A stretch of 40,508 nt of DNA from an uncultured Clostridia bacterium (GCA_947631405.1 CANRLC010000019.1:1-40508), one strand, 5' to 3'. Positions 16,170 to 24,101 are shown, counted from the stretch's first letter. The notes: generated from the letters alone by a model not told the origin. Numbers and translations are program-made.

Positions 16170-17249
16170 ATGAGCTATGAAAAGACCATCTGGGCGGGCG
16201 AGGGCACGCTCGCGCGCGAACAGGAGTACGACTATCACTGGTGCTACGAGCGCGGCATCATCACCAAGGCGTGGTTTGACGTGTTCGAGCGGACGGGCGA
16301 CCACCGCTTCTACGACGCCGCCAAGGCGAACGTGGACAAGTATGTGACTGAAGACGGAGAGATTCGCACCTACGAGCCGCAAAAGCATAACCTCGACATG
16401 ATCTGCATGGGCCGCACCGCGATTCGCCTGTACCGCGCGACGGGCGAGGCCAAGTATGAAAAGGCCTGCCGCCGCCTGATCGAGCAGCTGCGCACCCAGC
16501 CGACCACGCCGGAGGGCGGCTTCTGGCACAAGGCGCTCTACCCGCAGCAGATGTGGCTGGACGGCATCTATATGGCCAGCCCGTTCATGGTGGAGTTCGC
16601 CAAGGCGTTCGGCGAGAGCGAGTGGTACGACACCGCCGTGCGCCAGATGACGCTCTGCTTTGGGAAGACGCGCCTGCCCGGCGGCCTGCACGCGCACGCG
16701 TGGGACGCCGCCAAGGCGCAAAAGTGGGCCGACCCCGAGACGGGCCTCTCGCCGCACGTCTGGGGCCGCGCGATGGGCTGGTTCGTGATGGCGCACGCCG
16801 ACGTGCTGATGACGCTGCCCAAGGAGCACCCCGGCTACGCGAAGATCGCCGCGCAGCTGCGCTCCCTGCTGGACGCGGTGAAGGCCGCGCGCGGCGAGGA
16901 CAAGCTGTGGCATCAGGTGATGGATCGCCCGGCGAACAAGGAAAACTACGCGGAGTCCTCCTGCTCGTCGATGTTCCTCTACGGCCTGTGCGCCGCGCAG
17001 GAGCTGGGGCTGGGGAAGGAAGACGACCTCGCCGTCGCGCGGGAGAGCATGGACGCGCTGTGGGAGAAGAACGTGGTCACGGCGTCGGACGGCTATCCGG
17101 AACTGACGCGCATCTGTAAGGTGGCGGGCCTCGGCGGCGAGCCGTACCGTAGCGGTAGCTATGATTACTACGTCCACGAGACGGTTTGTAGCGGCGACAC
17201 GAAGGGCACCGCGCCGTTCCTGATGGCGTGCGCGAGGATGGGCATCTGA
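16170..17249 (+). CDS. GH105 unsaturated rhamnogalacturonyl/galacturonyl hydrolase
   Basis: A 359-residue (alpha/alpha)6 enzyme of GH105 (YteR/YesR type). It removes a 4,5-unsaturated galacturonate from the non-reducing end of lyase-generated oligosaccharides by hydrating the double bond. Asp131 in QQMWLDGIYM corresponds to the catalytic Asp143 of YteR; HNLDMICMG supplies the second conserved Asp (about 76), and HVWGRAMGW and YAESSCSSMF are typical sugar-binding stretches. No signal peptide. GAAAGGAGAACGG precedes the ATG. Its product rearranges to a 4-deoxy-5-keto-uronate, the kind of sugar that an RpiB-like isomerase two genes upstream could use. A copy of the dispersed repeat starts 18 bases after its stop. 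Confidence 0.93.
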   Translation: MSYEKTIWAGEGTLAREQEYDYHWCYERGIITKAWFDVFERTGDHRFYDAAKANVDKYVTEDGEIRTYEPQKHNLDMICMGRTAIRLYRATGEAKYEKACRRLIEQLRTQPTTPEGGFWHKALYPQQMWLDGIYMASPFMVEFAKAFGESEWYDTAVRQMTLCFGKTRLPGGLHAHAWDAAKAQKWADPETGLSPHVWGRAMGWFVMAHADVLMTLPKEHPGYAKIAAQLRSLLDAVKAARGEDKLWHQVMDRPANKENYAESSCSSMFLYGLCAAQELGLGKEDDLAVARESMDALWEKNVVTASDGYPELTRICKVAGLGGEPYRSGSYDYYVHETVCSGDTKGTAPFLMACARMGI

Positions 17250-17266
17250 TCGCGCCTTGTTCGCGC

Positions 17267-17390
17267 CGCGAAGCGTGGTGGGGGTTTGGGGGACAATGTC
17301 CCCAAGCAGGGTCTGGGGCGGCAGCCCCAGCGTACCCCCACAAGAAAAGCAGCCCGGAAGCGGACGCGAAGCGTCTGCGAGACCGGGCGG
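17267..17390 (+). repeat. Dispersed three-hairpin repeat, copy 2
   Basis: This 124-base copy is the best preserved, in sense orientation just after the GH105 stop. Hairpins in order: around GGGGACAATGTCCCC; CTGGGGC-GGCA-GCCCCAG; and GCCCGG...CCGGGC enclosing GACGC-GAA-GCGTC. Relative to copy 1 the second stem differs by a compensated T-A to C-G pair. Confidence 0.88.
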
Positions 17391-17414
17391 GGGATATTGC
17401 AAAGAACCATGAGA

Positions 17415-17457
17415 GAAGAAGAGCCTGAAGCGCTTGCGCCACGGCTCTTCTTCTTTT
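17415..17457. terminator. Intrinsic terminator between convergent genes
   Basis: The arms GAAGAAGAGCC (17415-17425) and GGCTCTTCTTC (17443-17453) pair over 11 bases and are followed by TTTT. It lies between GH105 (plus) and the M56 sensor gene (minus); the complementary strand also ends in a short T-run, so it may act in both directions. Confidence 0.8.
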
Positions 17458-17516
17458 GCGGCTCGAGGGCCGCTTCTTTGTAAGTTCAATCCAGCGGAAA
17501 CGTCATCCCGCGCAGA

Positions 17517-19562
17517 TCATCGGCCGTTCGCTTCCCGATCACCAGCATCGGGAAGCACTTCCCGTACCCCAATCAAATCTCCGTGACCGTCATATTGCGT
17601 ATACACGACCACTCCGTCCTTCTCAGCCGAAGTGAATGAAAACGCACTGCCGTCCGGCGCGACGTCCGTAAAACGGCTGACCAGCGCGCCGTTCAAATAT
17701 ACATTCCCGCGCCCGCTGGCGCCGTCGGCCTCCGCATAGGTGATGCCAAAGTCCTTATATTTGGAAAAACGTTCCTCAAAGGTCGTGCCGCCGGTCTCTC
17801 CCGCAGAGCCAACGGCGACGGCCTCTTGCGTGCGTCGCGGGGCCATCATCAAGCGGCTGTCAAATTCTGCTTGGCTGTATTCCTCAATGCCCGCCAGCTT
17901 GCCGCCGGGGTCGATGCTGCCATCGGCATTCTGTGTCGCCTGACGGACGGTGTGAATATCCACAACGCCGTCCTCGTTCAGATATTCATAGATCGTTGCG
18001 ATGCCGTTCTCCATATCATATCCGTCCCAAAATCCTCTCACCAGTTTTCCGTTAAAGAACAAAGCCTCCTTTTCCTCATCATAGGTCAGACCATAGGCCG
18101 CATATGCTGCCAGCAGCTCGGGAGCGGGCTGCCGCTTTAAGTCCACGGCAACCTGAGCGTCTGTGACAGAGGTTTGTGCGTCAGAGTCATAGTTGAAGTG
18201 TATCATCGCGTCGCCGTCAGCCGTGGGTTTGGAAATCTTCTGTCCGGCCTGAATGTCCCTTAAGGTCTGCTCATATTGGGCAATCGTTTCGTCCACCATT
18301 TCCTGTGACCAAGTAAACCAGCCCTTGGAGGGCGTCCAGCTCCGAGAGCCGATGATAGACTGGAGATCGACCTTCTCCTGTTCCAGCCAAGCGGCATACT
18401 CCTCCGCTGTCCACCATTCTACATTGTCCAAATCCGATGCGGTCGTGAACGCTTCGTCGGTCATGGGTATCCAAGTGTCGCCCGCATCCATGCTGTAATA
18501 GGTTATTCCTTCCGCAGGGTCGGTGTAGGACATGGCCGTGTAATCGCTCATGGTGCTTTGGTCAGTATCGGCAGGATCATTCTTGTCCGCCTCGGCCTGC
18601 CCGGAGGTGGCAAACGCCGCGGCGACGCCCGCCACCAAAGCCACGGCCGCCATCGCGGCAGCCCATGAGGTCTTTTTGGTCTTCATAATGGCGATCATCC
18701 TCTCTTCAATCGCGTGTCTGCTGAAATGGTTGTAAAGGGGCATCACGCCGCTTCGGCTTTCCTCCATGCGGATGAGCGTCATCGCATAGGCCGATTTTGC
18801 GCGCTCTCCGAACGAGCGGATGACCGCCTCATCGCAGCTCAGCTCCAGATCGCGGTTCGCAAGGACGACCATCGCCCACACCGCCGGGTTGAACCAATGG
18901 ACGCAAAGCGCGGCGGTCAGCGCCATCTTCGTGACCGCATCAAAGCGGCGGATGTGGACGTACTCATGGGCGAGCACATACGCCAGCGCCGTCTCGTCGT
19001 CCCAGTCGATGCGCTTTGGAAGGAGGATCACCGGGCGAAGCACGCCGTAGGTCAGCGGAGCCGAGATCCTGTCCGACTGTCGAAGCCGAATCGAGCGGCA
19101 AAGCCGGTGTTCTTTGAGCCAGTCCCGCGCGAAATCGCAATCCACGGGCAGCGCCTCCCGAAACTCCCGGCGGCATTTCAGATACGTTATTGCAAAGAAC
19201 GCGGCGCAAACCAACGCCCCGGCCATCCAAACCCCCATATAAAGCGGGACGGCCCGAGAGGCGACCGAAGCGGCGGGAGTCGAAGGCGCTATGCCGGCGC
19301 CGGGCGCAAGCAAATGGGCCGGTTGAACCGCGGGAACGCCGGCGCTGAGCGGCGCTACCTTTGCCGGAGAGGCGAGTTTGTCCAGCAGCGAATACACGCT
19401 AAGCGCCGAGGGGACGGAATAAGGGACGAGCAGCCGCGCCAGCGCGACGCCCCACAAGGCCAGGAAGGTCTTTTTCGGCAGGCGATGGATGAACACAGCG
19501 CGAAGGGCGACGATGACCAGAATCATCACGGCGCCGCAGAGGCTCCTTTCCAATAGGCTCAT
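17517..19562 (-). CDS. BlaR1/MecR1-type M56 membrane sensor-protease with a novel C-terminal sensor region
   Basis: A 681-residue integral membrane metalloprotease. The N-terminal ~290 residues hold membrane spans and the zinc site HEYVH (in YVLAHEYVHIRRFDA) with the distal ELSCDEAV that supplies the third ligand. In the family, an external signal activates the protease, which inactivates the paired BlaI repressor. After a span at about 300-320 (AAAMAAVALVAGVAAAF) lie about 350 extracellular residues. They do not look like the penicillin-binding sensor of BlaR1: no convincing S-x-x-K. They contain two related modules (GLTYDEEKEALFFNGKLV and GITYAEADG...VYLNGALV), so the ligand is probably not a beta-lactam. 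The start overlaps the BlaI stop by 4 bases. Base composition is clearly less GC-rich than neighbours. Confidence 0.85.
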   Translation of the reverse strand: MSLLERSLCGAVMILVIVALRAVFIHRLPKKTFLALWGVALARLLVPYSVPSALSVYSLLDKLASPAKVAPLSAGVPAVQPAHLLAPGAGIAPSTPAASVASRAVPLYMGVWMAGALVCAAFFAITYLKCRREFREALPVDCDFARDWLKEHRLCRSIRLRQSDRISAPLTYGVLRPVILLPKRIDWDDETALAYVLAHEYVHIRRFDAVTKMALTAALCVHWFNPAVWAMVVLANRDLELSCDEAVIRSFGERAKSAYAMTLIRMEESRSGVMPLYNHFSRHAIEERMIAIMKTKKTSWAAAMAAVALVAGVAAAFATSGQAEADKNDPADTDQSTMSDYTAMSYTDPAEGITYYSMDAGDTWIPMTDEAFTTASDLDNVEWWTAEEYAAWLEQEKVDLQSIIGSRSWTPSKGWFTWSQEMVDETIAQYEQTLRDIQAGQKISKPTADGDAMIHFNYDSDAQTSVTDAQVAVDLKRQPAPELLAAYAAYGLTYDEEKEALFFNGKLVRGFWDGYDMENGIATIYEYLNEDGVVDIHTVRQATQNADGSIDPGGKLAGIEEYSQAEFDSRLMMAPRRTQEAVAVGSAGETGGTTFEERFSKYKDFGITYAEADGASGRGNVYLNGALVSRFTDVAPDGSAFSFTSAEKDGVVVYTQYDGHGDLIGVREVLPDAGDREANGR

Positions 19563-19933
19563 GCGTCCTCCTCCCCGTCCAGATCGCCGACGATCTGCCG
19601 GAGCTTTGCGATCTGCTCCGCGGTCAGCTTCCGCCTGCCCAGAAGGGAAGCAAACAGCTTATCGGCGGAGCCGTCGAACATCTTGCCGATCAATTCGTCC
19701 GTCTCGGCCTCCTGCGCCTCCTGCTTGGTAATCAACGCGTGGCATAAGAAGTTTGGTTCGCTGCGCTCAATGGCCCCCTTTGCGATGCACTTTTTGATGA
19801 CAGTATACGTCGTGTTCATGTTCCAGCCGATCTCCGCCTTGAGAATGTCGGAGATCCGTTTTGCGGTGGCGTCGCCTTCCTTCCACAAAACGCCCATGAC
19901 CTTCAGCTCGGAATCAAAGAGCTTGATCGCCAT
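19559..19933 (-). CDS. BlaI/MecI-family transcriptional repressor
   Basis: A 124-residue winged-helix repressor. The family pattern is complete: LFDSELKVMGVLWKEGDATAKRISD, the recognition helix NMNTTYTVIKKCIAKG, and a dimerising C-terminal helix. The usual protease cleavage site of BlaI is an N-F bond; PNFLCHAL offers one at about residue 80. It heads a two-gene operon with the M56 sensor. GGATGGGATGAT precedes the ATG. Two dyads in the promoter (19958-19975, 19986-19999) are the probable operators, giving autoregulation released when the sensor cleaves the repressor. Confidence 0.92.
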   Translation of the reverse strand: MAIKLFDSELKVMGVLWKEGDATAKRISDILKAEIGWNMNTTYTVIKKCIAKGAIERSEPNFLCHALITKQEAQEAETDELIGKMFDGSADKLFASLLGRRKLTAEQIAKLRQIVGDLDGEEDA

Positions 19934-19957
19934 ATCATCCCATCCTTTCGTCGAGTC

Positions 19958-19975
19958 AAACTACTGCAATAGTTT
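19958..19975. promoter_or_regulatory. BlaI-type operator 1
   Basis: AAACTA-N6-TAGTTT is a perfect 6-base dyad with the same ACTA-N6-TAGT core as known bla/mec operators. It lies between the -10 and the BlaI start codon. Its centre is 26 bases from operator 2. Confidence 0.7.
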
Positions 19976-19983
19976 ACGCCTCT

Positions 19984-20012
19984 ATACTATCACAGTAGTT
20001 TGCGCTTGTCAA
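19984..20012 (-). promoter_or_regulatory. blaI-blaR1 promoter with BlaI-type operator 2
   Basis: On the minus strand, TTGACA (plus 20007-20012), a 17-base spacer and TAGTAT (19984-19989) form the promoter. The second operator ACTA-TCACAG-TAGT (19986-19999) lies in the spacer and over the -10, so a bound repressor would block RNA polymerase. Confidence 0.75.
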
Positions 20013-20102
20013 TACGATTCTGATCGTTTCAGAAAAAGAAGATGCGGGATGAAGCTCAAACCCCACAAATCAAACTGACCAACTTTGACTAATATTCACA
20101 AA

Positions 20103-20119
20103 AATCAAAGAAGGTCAAA
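20103..20119 (+). promoter_or_regulatory. CtsR-like box
   Basis: AATCAAA-GAA-GGTCAAA matches the CtsR heptad repeat (R-GTCAAA-NAN-R-GTCAAA) with one mismatch in the first heptad. A weaker reverse copy lies at 20074-20090. Both are about 100 bases upstream of the hsp20 promoter, farther than usual, so control of hsp20 by CtsR is uncertain. Confidence 0.4.
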
Positions 20120-20204
20120 TCATTTAGAAATATTTCATCACTTGTTTTTGCTGAATATAAAAGATTTTTTCAATCAAATCTCGCGTTCTCACCATGCAAA
20201 CAAT

Positions 20205-20231
20205 TTAGCACTCTCATCTTGACAGTGCTAA
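20205..20231 (+). promoter_or_regulatory. CIRCE element (HrcA operator)
   Basis: TTAGCACTC-N9-CAGTGCTAA matches the CIRCE consensus (TTAGCACTC-N9-GAGTGCTAA) with one mismatch in the right arm. It overlaps the -35 of the hsp20 promoter, so HrcA binding would repress transcription until heat stress. Confidence 0.92.
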
Positions 20232-20247
20232 AACGATATGGTACAAT
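20219..20247 (+). promoter_or_regulatory. hsp20 promoter
   Basis: TTGACA (20219-20224), a 17-base spacer and TACAAT (20242-20247). The -35 lies within the CIRCE spacer and right arm. The leader to the start codon is about 88 bases. Confidence 0.85.
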
Positions 20248-20341
20248 AATCCCGCAACCGGGGAACGAGGCCGAGCATAAAGGCCGCGTCCGGCGGGCAA
20301 AATCAAAATAAATCGATCGACGATTGAAGGAGGTCATCCCT

Positions 20342-20764
20342 ATGTTGCTTTCCGATGTGTTCTCCGATATGTTCACCGACATGTTCTCTACCCCGATGCT
20401 GGGACGTCCGGAGCCGTCCCGTCCGCACAGCCTGATGAGCTGCGACGTCGAGGAGTTCGACGACCACTATACCATCGACATGGAGCTGGCGGGCTTCCGC
20501 AAGGAAGACATCAAGGCCGAGCTCAAGGACGGCTACCTGACCATCAAGGCCGAGCGCGCCGCCAAGAGCGACGAGCAGAGCACGGGCCGCGTGCTGCGCA
20601 GCGAGCGCTTCGTGGGGTCGTGCCAGCGCACGTTCTACGTCGGCGATCAGGTGCGTCAGGAGGACGTGACCGCCGCCTTTGAAAACGGCGTGCTGCGCCT
20701 GAGCATCCCGAAGATCGTGGAGCAGCCCAAGGTGGACGAGAGCCACTACATCGCCATCCAGTAA
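20342..20764 (+). CDS. Hsp20/alpha-crystallin small heat-shock protein
   Basis: A 140-residue ATP-independent holdase chaperone. The N-terminus (LLSDVFSDMFTDMF) is short and hydrophobic. The alpha-crystallin domain spans about 33-125, with VEEFDDHYTIDMELAGF, GYLTIKAER, and the family signature ENGVLRLSIPK. The C-terminal YIAIQ gives the I-x-I anchor for oligomer assembly. The ATG at 20342 follows AAGGAGGT at 7 bases; an in-frame TTG at 20324 precedes the ribosome site and is rejected. It is single, with its own promoter, CIRCE and terminator. Confidence 0.95.
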   Translation: MLLSDVFSDMFTDMFSTPMLGRPEPSRPHSLMSCDVEEFDDHYTIDMELAGFRKEDIKAELKDGYLTIKAERAAKSDEQSTGRVLRSERFVGSCQRTFYVGDQVRQEDVTAAFENGVLRLSIPKIVEQPKVDESHYIAIQ

Positions 20765-20779
20765 AACCACTGCAAGACC

Positions 20780-20813
20780 GCGCGGCCCGGAGCAACCCGG
20801 GCCGCGCGCTTTT
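20780..20813 (+). terminator. hsp20 intrinsic terminator
   Basis: GCGCGGCCCGG pairs with CCGGGCCGCGC (11 bases, loop AGCAAC), followed by GCTTTT. Confidence 0.9.
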
Positions 20814-20834
20814 GTCTTCCCTCGCTTTTGCGGC

Positions 20835-20863
20835 TTGCCCTGCGGCGCTCGTTGCCGTATAAT
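20835..20863 (+). promoter_or_regulatory. Promoter of the propeller-flavoprotein operon
   Basis: TTGCCC (20835-20840), a 17-base spacer and a perfect TATAAT (20858-20863), about 65 bases before the GTG start of the next gene. Confidence 0.75.
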
Positions 20864-20928
20864 AGAAAAAGCGCGGGTTCACGCCATCCCGCGCGCAAAG
20901 GAGCCTTGGCCGAGGGGAGGGAGCCGCC

Positions 20929-22707
20929 GTGCGCATACGCCGCCTGCTGGCGCTGCTGGCCGCGCTCGCGTCGCTCGCCGCCGCCCGGGCCGAGGGCTGG
21001 GACAGGGCCTACGGCGGCCGCGCGGAGGACTGCCTCTATGAGATCATCCCGGCGGCGGACGGGCTGTTCGCCGTGGGCACAACGTTTTCGGACGACGGGG
21101 AGCTGTCGGGCCGCACGCGCGCCGGGGAGACGGGCTGGGCGCTGCGGCTGGACGCCGAGGGCGAGCCGCTCTTCAGCGTTTGCAGCGCGCACGCCGGGCG
21201 CACGCGCATGGCCCGCCCGTTCGCCCACGCGGACGGCACGCTCTCCTGCCTGCTCGCAGGAGAGGGCGCGGGCGCGGAGTGGCTGCGGCTGAGCGCGCAG
21301 GGGCAGGTGACCGCGCGCGTGGAGACGCCGCGCGGGCTCTGCCCGCATGGGACGCGGGACGACGCGCGCGACGCGGCGTTTTGCGATACGGAGGACGGCC
21401 CCGCGCTGCTCGTGTGCCTGCGCCACGCGGACGGGGGATTCTGCTTCGCGCGGATCGGCGAGGACGGGAAGGCGCGGCAGGGCGAGGCCGTGCGGGCGCC
21501 CGAGGACGCGCTGCCGTGCTTTGGCGCGCGCGGGGACGCCGCGCTGGTGTGGACGGACGGAGGCGTCGCGCACGTCGCGCTCGTTCGCGCCTCGGGCGAG
21601 ATGCGCGAATGGGAGGCCGAGGCGGACGCGCAGCTCTCGGGCGCGACGGCGGCGATGGTCTGCGAGGACGGCTCGGTTGTCTTCGCCGCGGGCGCGGAAG
21701 AGGGCGGCATGCTGCTGCGCGTGAGCGCTAGCGGCGATACGCTCTTTTCCGTGCCGACGGAGACGCCTGCGGAGGCGCTCGCGCCGACGAACACGGGCTT
21801 CGCCGCGCGGATGGGCGCGCGGCTGTGCCGCTACGACGAGGAGGGCGCGCCGCTGGGCGAGAACCTCGTGGAGGACGGCGCGCTGGCCGTGTGCGGCTTC
21901 GGCGAGGGCGAGGCGGCGCTGTACCGCCTGCCGTCGGCGCAAATGAAACAGGCGCGCGTCGTCGCGGCGGCGGGGCGCGCCTACGCCGGGCCGGATACGA
22001 GCGGCGCGCTCTATGCGCGCGAGGGCGGCAGGCTGCTCGCGGCGCAGGCGGTTCCGGAGGGGACGCTGTTGCGCATCGACGTCGGGGACGGGCAGGAGGA
22101 GCGATGGCTGCTCGCCCCGGACGGCACGGCGACGGAGGACGCGCGCGAGGCCCTGCCGCAGGATCTGCTGCGCGCGGGCGTCGTCTCCTGCGCGCAGGAC
22201 GCGGGCGGCGCGACGGTCGCCTATGCCGCGGAGGACGGCGAGCTTTGGCGGACGCACACGCCCATCCCCACGGCGGCGGACAGGCTGACGTGGCGCTGCG
22301 CGGCCCGCACGCAGGACGGACTATGGCTCGGCGGGCGCTACGAGACGGGGCAGGGCGACGCGCAGGGCACGCAGGGCGTTGCCGCGTGGCTGGACGCGGA
22401 CGGCGTGCTGCGGCGCATCGAGACGGTGGAAGGCGCGCAGGACGTGTTCGCCGCGCTGGCCGAGGGCGAGGACGTGATCCTGCTCGTGGCGAGCGACGCC
22501 GCGCGGGCGGGCGAGGCGGACGCCGCGCTGACGCTGGGCGGAGACGCCGTGCCGCTGGCGGTGCCCGTGGAAGGCGAGAACGCCTGCCTGCTGCGCGCGG
22601 GCGGCGCGCTGCTGTGCGCGGGCACGGCGAGCGCAAACGGAAAGAGCAGCGCCGTGGTGCAGGCGCTGACGGTCGGCGGGCAAGGCCCGCAGGGAGGAGA
22701 GCCATGA
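20929..22707 (+). CDS. Exported beta-propeller-like protein of unknown function
   Basis: A 592-residue protein starting at GTG after GAGGGGAGGGAG, with a signal peptide (LLALLAALASLAAARA, cleavage near residue 21). The mature part is a series of about 40-50-residue beta-rich blocks of the kind 'DGLFAVGTTFSDDGEL', 'GWALRLDAEGEPLFSV', 'SVVFAAGAEEGGMLLRVSASGDTLF' and 'GLWLGGRYETG'. This pattern is seen in exported propellers that repeat [G/A-x-T/G...W-x-x-R/K-x-D-x-x-G]. No enzyme motif or membrane anchor is visible. Its stop overlaps the start of the next gene (ATGA), so the two are co-translated. That is odd, because the next product is a cytoplasmic flavoprotein. Function unknown. Confidence 0.7.
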   Translation: MRIRRLLALLAALASLAAARAEGWDRAYGGRAEDCLYEIIPAADGLFAVGTTFSDDGELSGRTRAGETGWALRLDAEGEPLFSVCSAHAGRTRMARPFAHADGTLSCLLAGEGAGAEWLRLSAQGQVTARVETPRGLCPHGTRDDARDAAFCDTEDGPALLVCLRHADGGFCFARIGEDGKARQGEAVRAPEDALPCFGARGDAALVWTDGGVAHVALVRASGEMREWEAEADAQLSGATAAMVCEDGSVVFAAGAEEGGMLLRVSASGDTLFSVPTETPAEALAPTNTGFAARMGARLCRYDEEGAPLGENLVEDGALAVCGFGEGEAALYRLPSAQMKQARVVAAAGRAYAGPDTSGALYAREGGRLLAAQAVPEGTLLRIDVGDGQEERWLLAPDGTATEDAREALPQDLLRAGVVSCAQDAGGATVAYAAEDGELWRTHTPIPTAADRLTWRCAARTQDGLWLGGRYETGQGDAQGTQGVAAWLDADGVLRRIETVEGAQDVFAALAEGEDVILLVASDAARAGEADAALTLGGDAVPLAVPVEGENACLLRAGGALLCAGTASANGKSSAVVQALTVGGQGPQGGEP

Positions 22708-24101
22708 ACGCGGATGTCGTGATCGTCGGGGCAGGCCCGGCGGGAATCTTTACGGCGCTGGAGATGCTGCGAAAGGGCAGCGGCAAGCGCATCGTCATCG
22801 TCGAAAAGGGACAGCCCATCGAGAAGCGGAGCTGCCCCAAGGCCGTCACCGGGCGCTGCGTCAACTGCCGCCCGTACTGCCACATCACCACGGGCTTTTC
22901 CGGCGCGGGGGCGTTTTCCGACGGCAAACTGTCGCTCTCCTGCGAGGTCGGCGGGGATTTCCCCCAGCTCATCGGCGAGGAGAACGCGCAGGCGCTCATC
23001 GATTACACCGACCGCATCTACCTCGACTTCGGCGCGGACACACACGTCGAGGGCCTCGGCAACACAGAGGAGGTGCGCGCCATCCGCCGCCGCGCCATTC
23101 AGGCGGGCCTCAAGCTGGTGGATTGTCCCATCCGCCATCTGGGCACCGAGAAGGCGCAGGCGCTCTACCGCGCGATACAGGACGAGCTGCAGCGGCAGGG
23201 CGTCGAGCTGATCTTCGGCTGGGCGTGCGAGGAGCTGATCCTCGACGGGGAGACGTGCCTCGGCGTATCGCTGCGGCGCGGCGAGCAGACGCAGGAGATC
23301 CGCGCGCCGCACACCGTCGTGGCCACCGGACGCCGCGGCGCGGACTGGCTGGAAAAGCTCTGCGCCGCGCACAACATCGCCCATCAGCCCGGCACCGTGG
23401 ACATCGGCGTGCGCGTCGAGGTGCGCGGCGAGGTGATGGAGGAGGTCGACCGCGTGCTCTACGAGAGCAAGCTGATCGGCTATCCCAAGCCGTTCAAGAA
23501 CAAGGTGCGCACCTTCTGCCAGAACCCCGGCGGCTTCGTCAGCCAAGAGAATTACGACAACGATCTGGCCGTCGTCAACGGCCACTCCTACAAGGACATC
23601 AAGAGCGACAACACGAACGTCTCCGTGCTGTGCAGCCACAACTTTTCCGTGCCGTTCAACCAGCCCATCGCCTACGCGCAGAAGGTGGGCGAGCTGACCA
23701 ATATGCTCGCCAACGGGCACATCCTCGTGCAGCGCTTCGGCGACATTCTGGACGGCAAGCGCACATGGCAGAAGGAGCTGGCCCACGCCAATTTGCGCCC
23801 CACGCTGCCCGACGCCGTCGCCGGGGACATCACCGCCGCGATGCCCTACCGCGCGATGACCAACATCATCAACTTCATCCAGGCGGTGGACATCGTCGTG
23901 CCGGGCTTCGCCTCCGCCGAGACGCTGCTCTACTCGCCGGAGCTGAAGTTCTACTCCAACCGCGTGCGCATGGACGAGGAGCTGAACACGAGCGTGCGCG
24001 GCCTGCACTGTCTGGGTGACTCCTCCGGCTGGACGCGCGGGCTGATGATGGCCTCCGCGATGGGCGTGCTCATGGGCCGAAAGCTCGCCGGGGACGCTTG
24101 A
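22704..24101 (+). CDS. FAD-dependent oxidoreductase/dehydrogenase (COG2509-type)
   Basis: A 465-residue flavoprotein. The dinucleotide-binding motif is at the N-terminus (DVVIVGAGPAGIFTALEM). A cysteine cluster follows (SCPKAVTGRCVNCRPYCH, about 44-61), then GFSGAGAFSDGKLS and the second FAD contact VVATGRRGADWL. The C-terminus LHCLGDSSGWTRGLMMASAMG is the third FAD motif. The layout matches the widespread but poorly studied COG2509 'FAD-dependent dehydrogenase' group. The start ATG overlaps the previous stop, with GGGAGGAG upstream. The substrate is not known; the Cys cluster could be redox active or bind metal. Confidence 0.85.
   Translation: MNADVVIVGAGPAGIFTALEMLRKGSGKRIVIVEKGQPIEKRSCPKAVTGRCVNCRPYCHITTGFSGAGAFSDGKLSLSCEVGGDFPQLIGEENAQALIDYTDRIYLDFGADTHVEGLGNTEEVRAIRRRAIQAGLKLVDCPIRHLGTEKAQALYRAIQDELQRQGVELIFGWACEELILDGETCLGVSLRRGEQTQEIRAPHTVVATGRRGADWLEKLCAAHNIAHQPGTVDIGVRVEVRGEVMEEVDRVLYESKLIGYPKPFKNKVRTFCQNPGGFVSQENYDNDLAVVNGHSYKDIKSDNTNVSVLCSHNFSVPFNQPIAYAQKVGELTNMLANGHILVQRFGDILDGKRTWQKELAHANLRPTLPDAVAGDITAAMPYRAMTNIINFIQAVDIVVPGFASAETLLYSPELKFYSNRVRMDEELNTSVRGLHCLGDSSGWTRGLMMASAMGVLMGRKLAGDA

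Noticed and set aside
19934-20341. Structured RNA or tRNA in the AT-rich gap before hsp20
   Set aside because: No cloverleaf or riboswitch core is seen; the gap is explained by two promoters, BlaI dyads, CtsR-like heptads and CIRCE.
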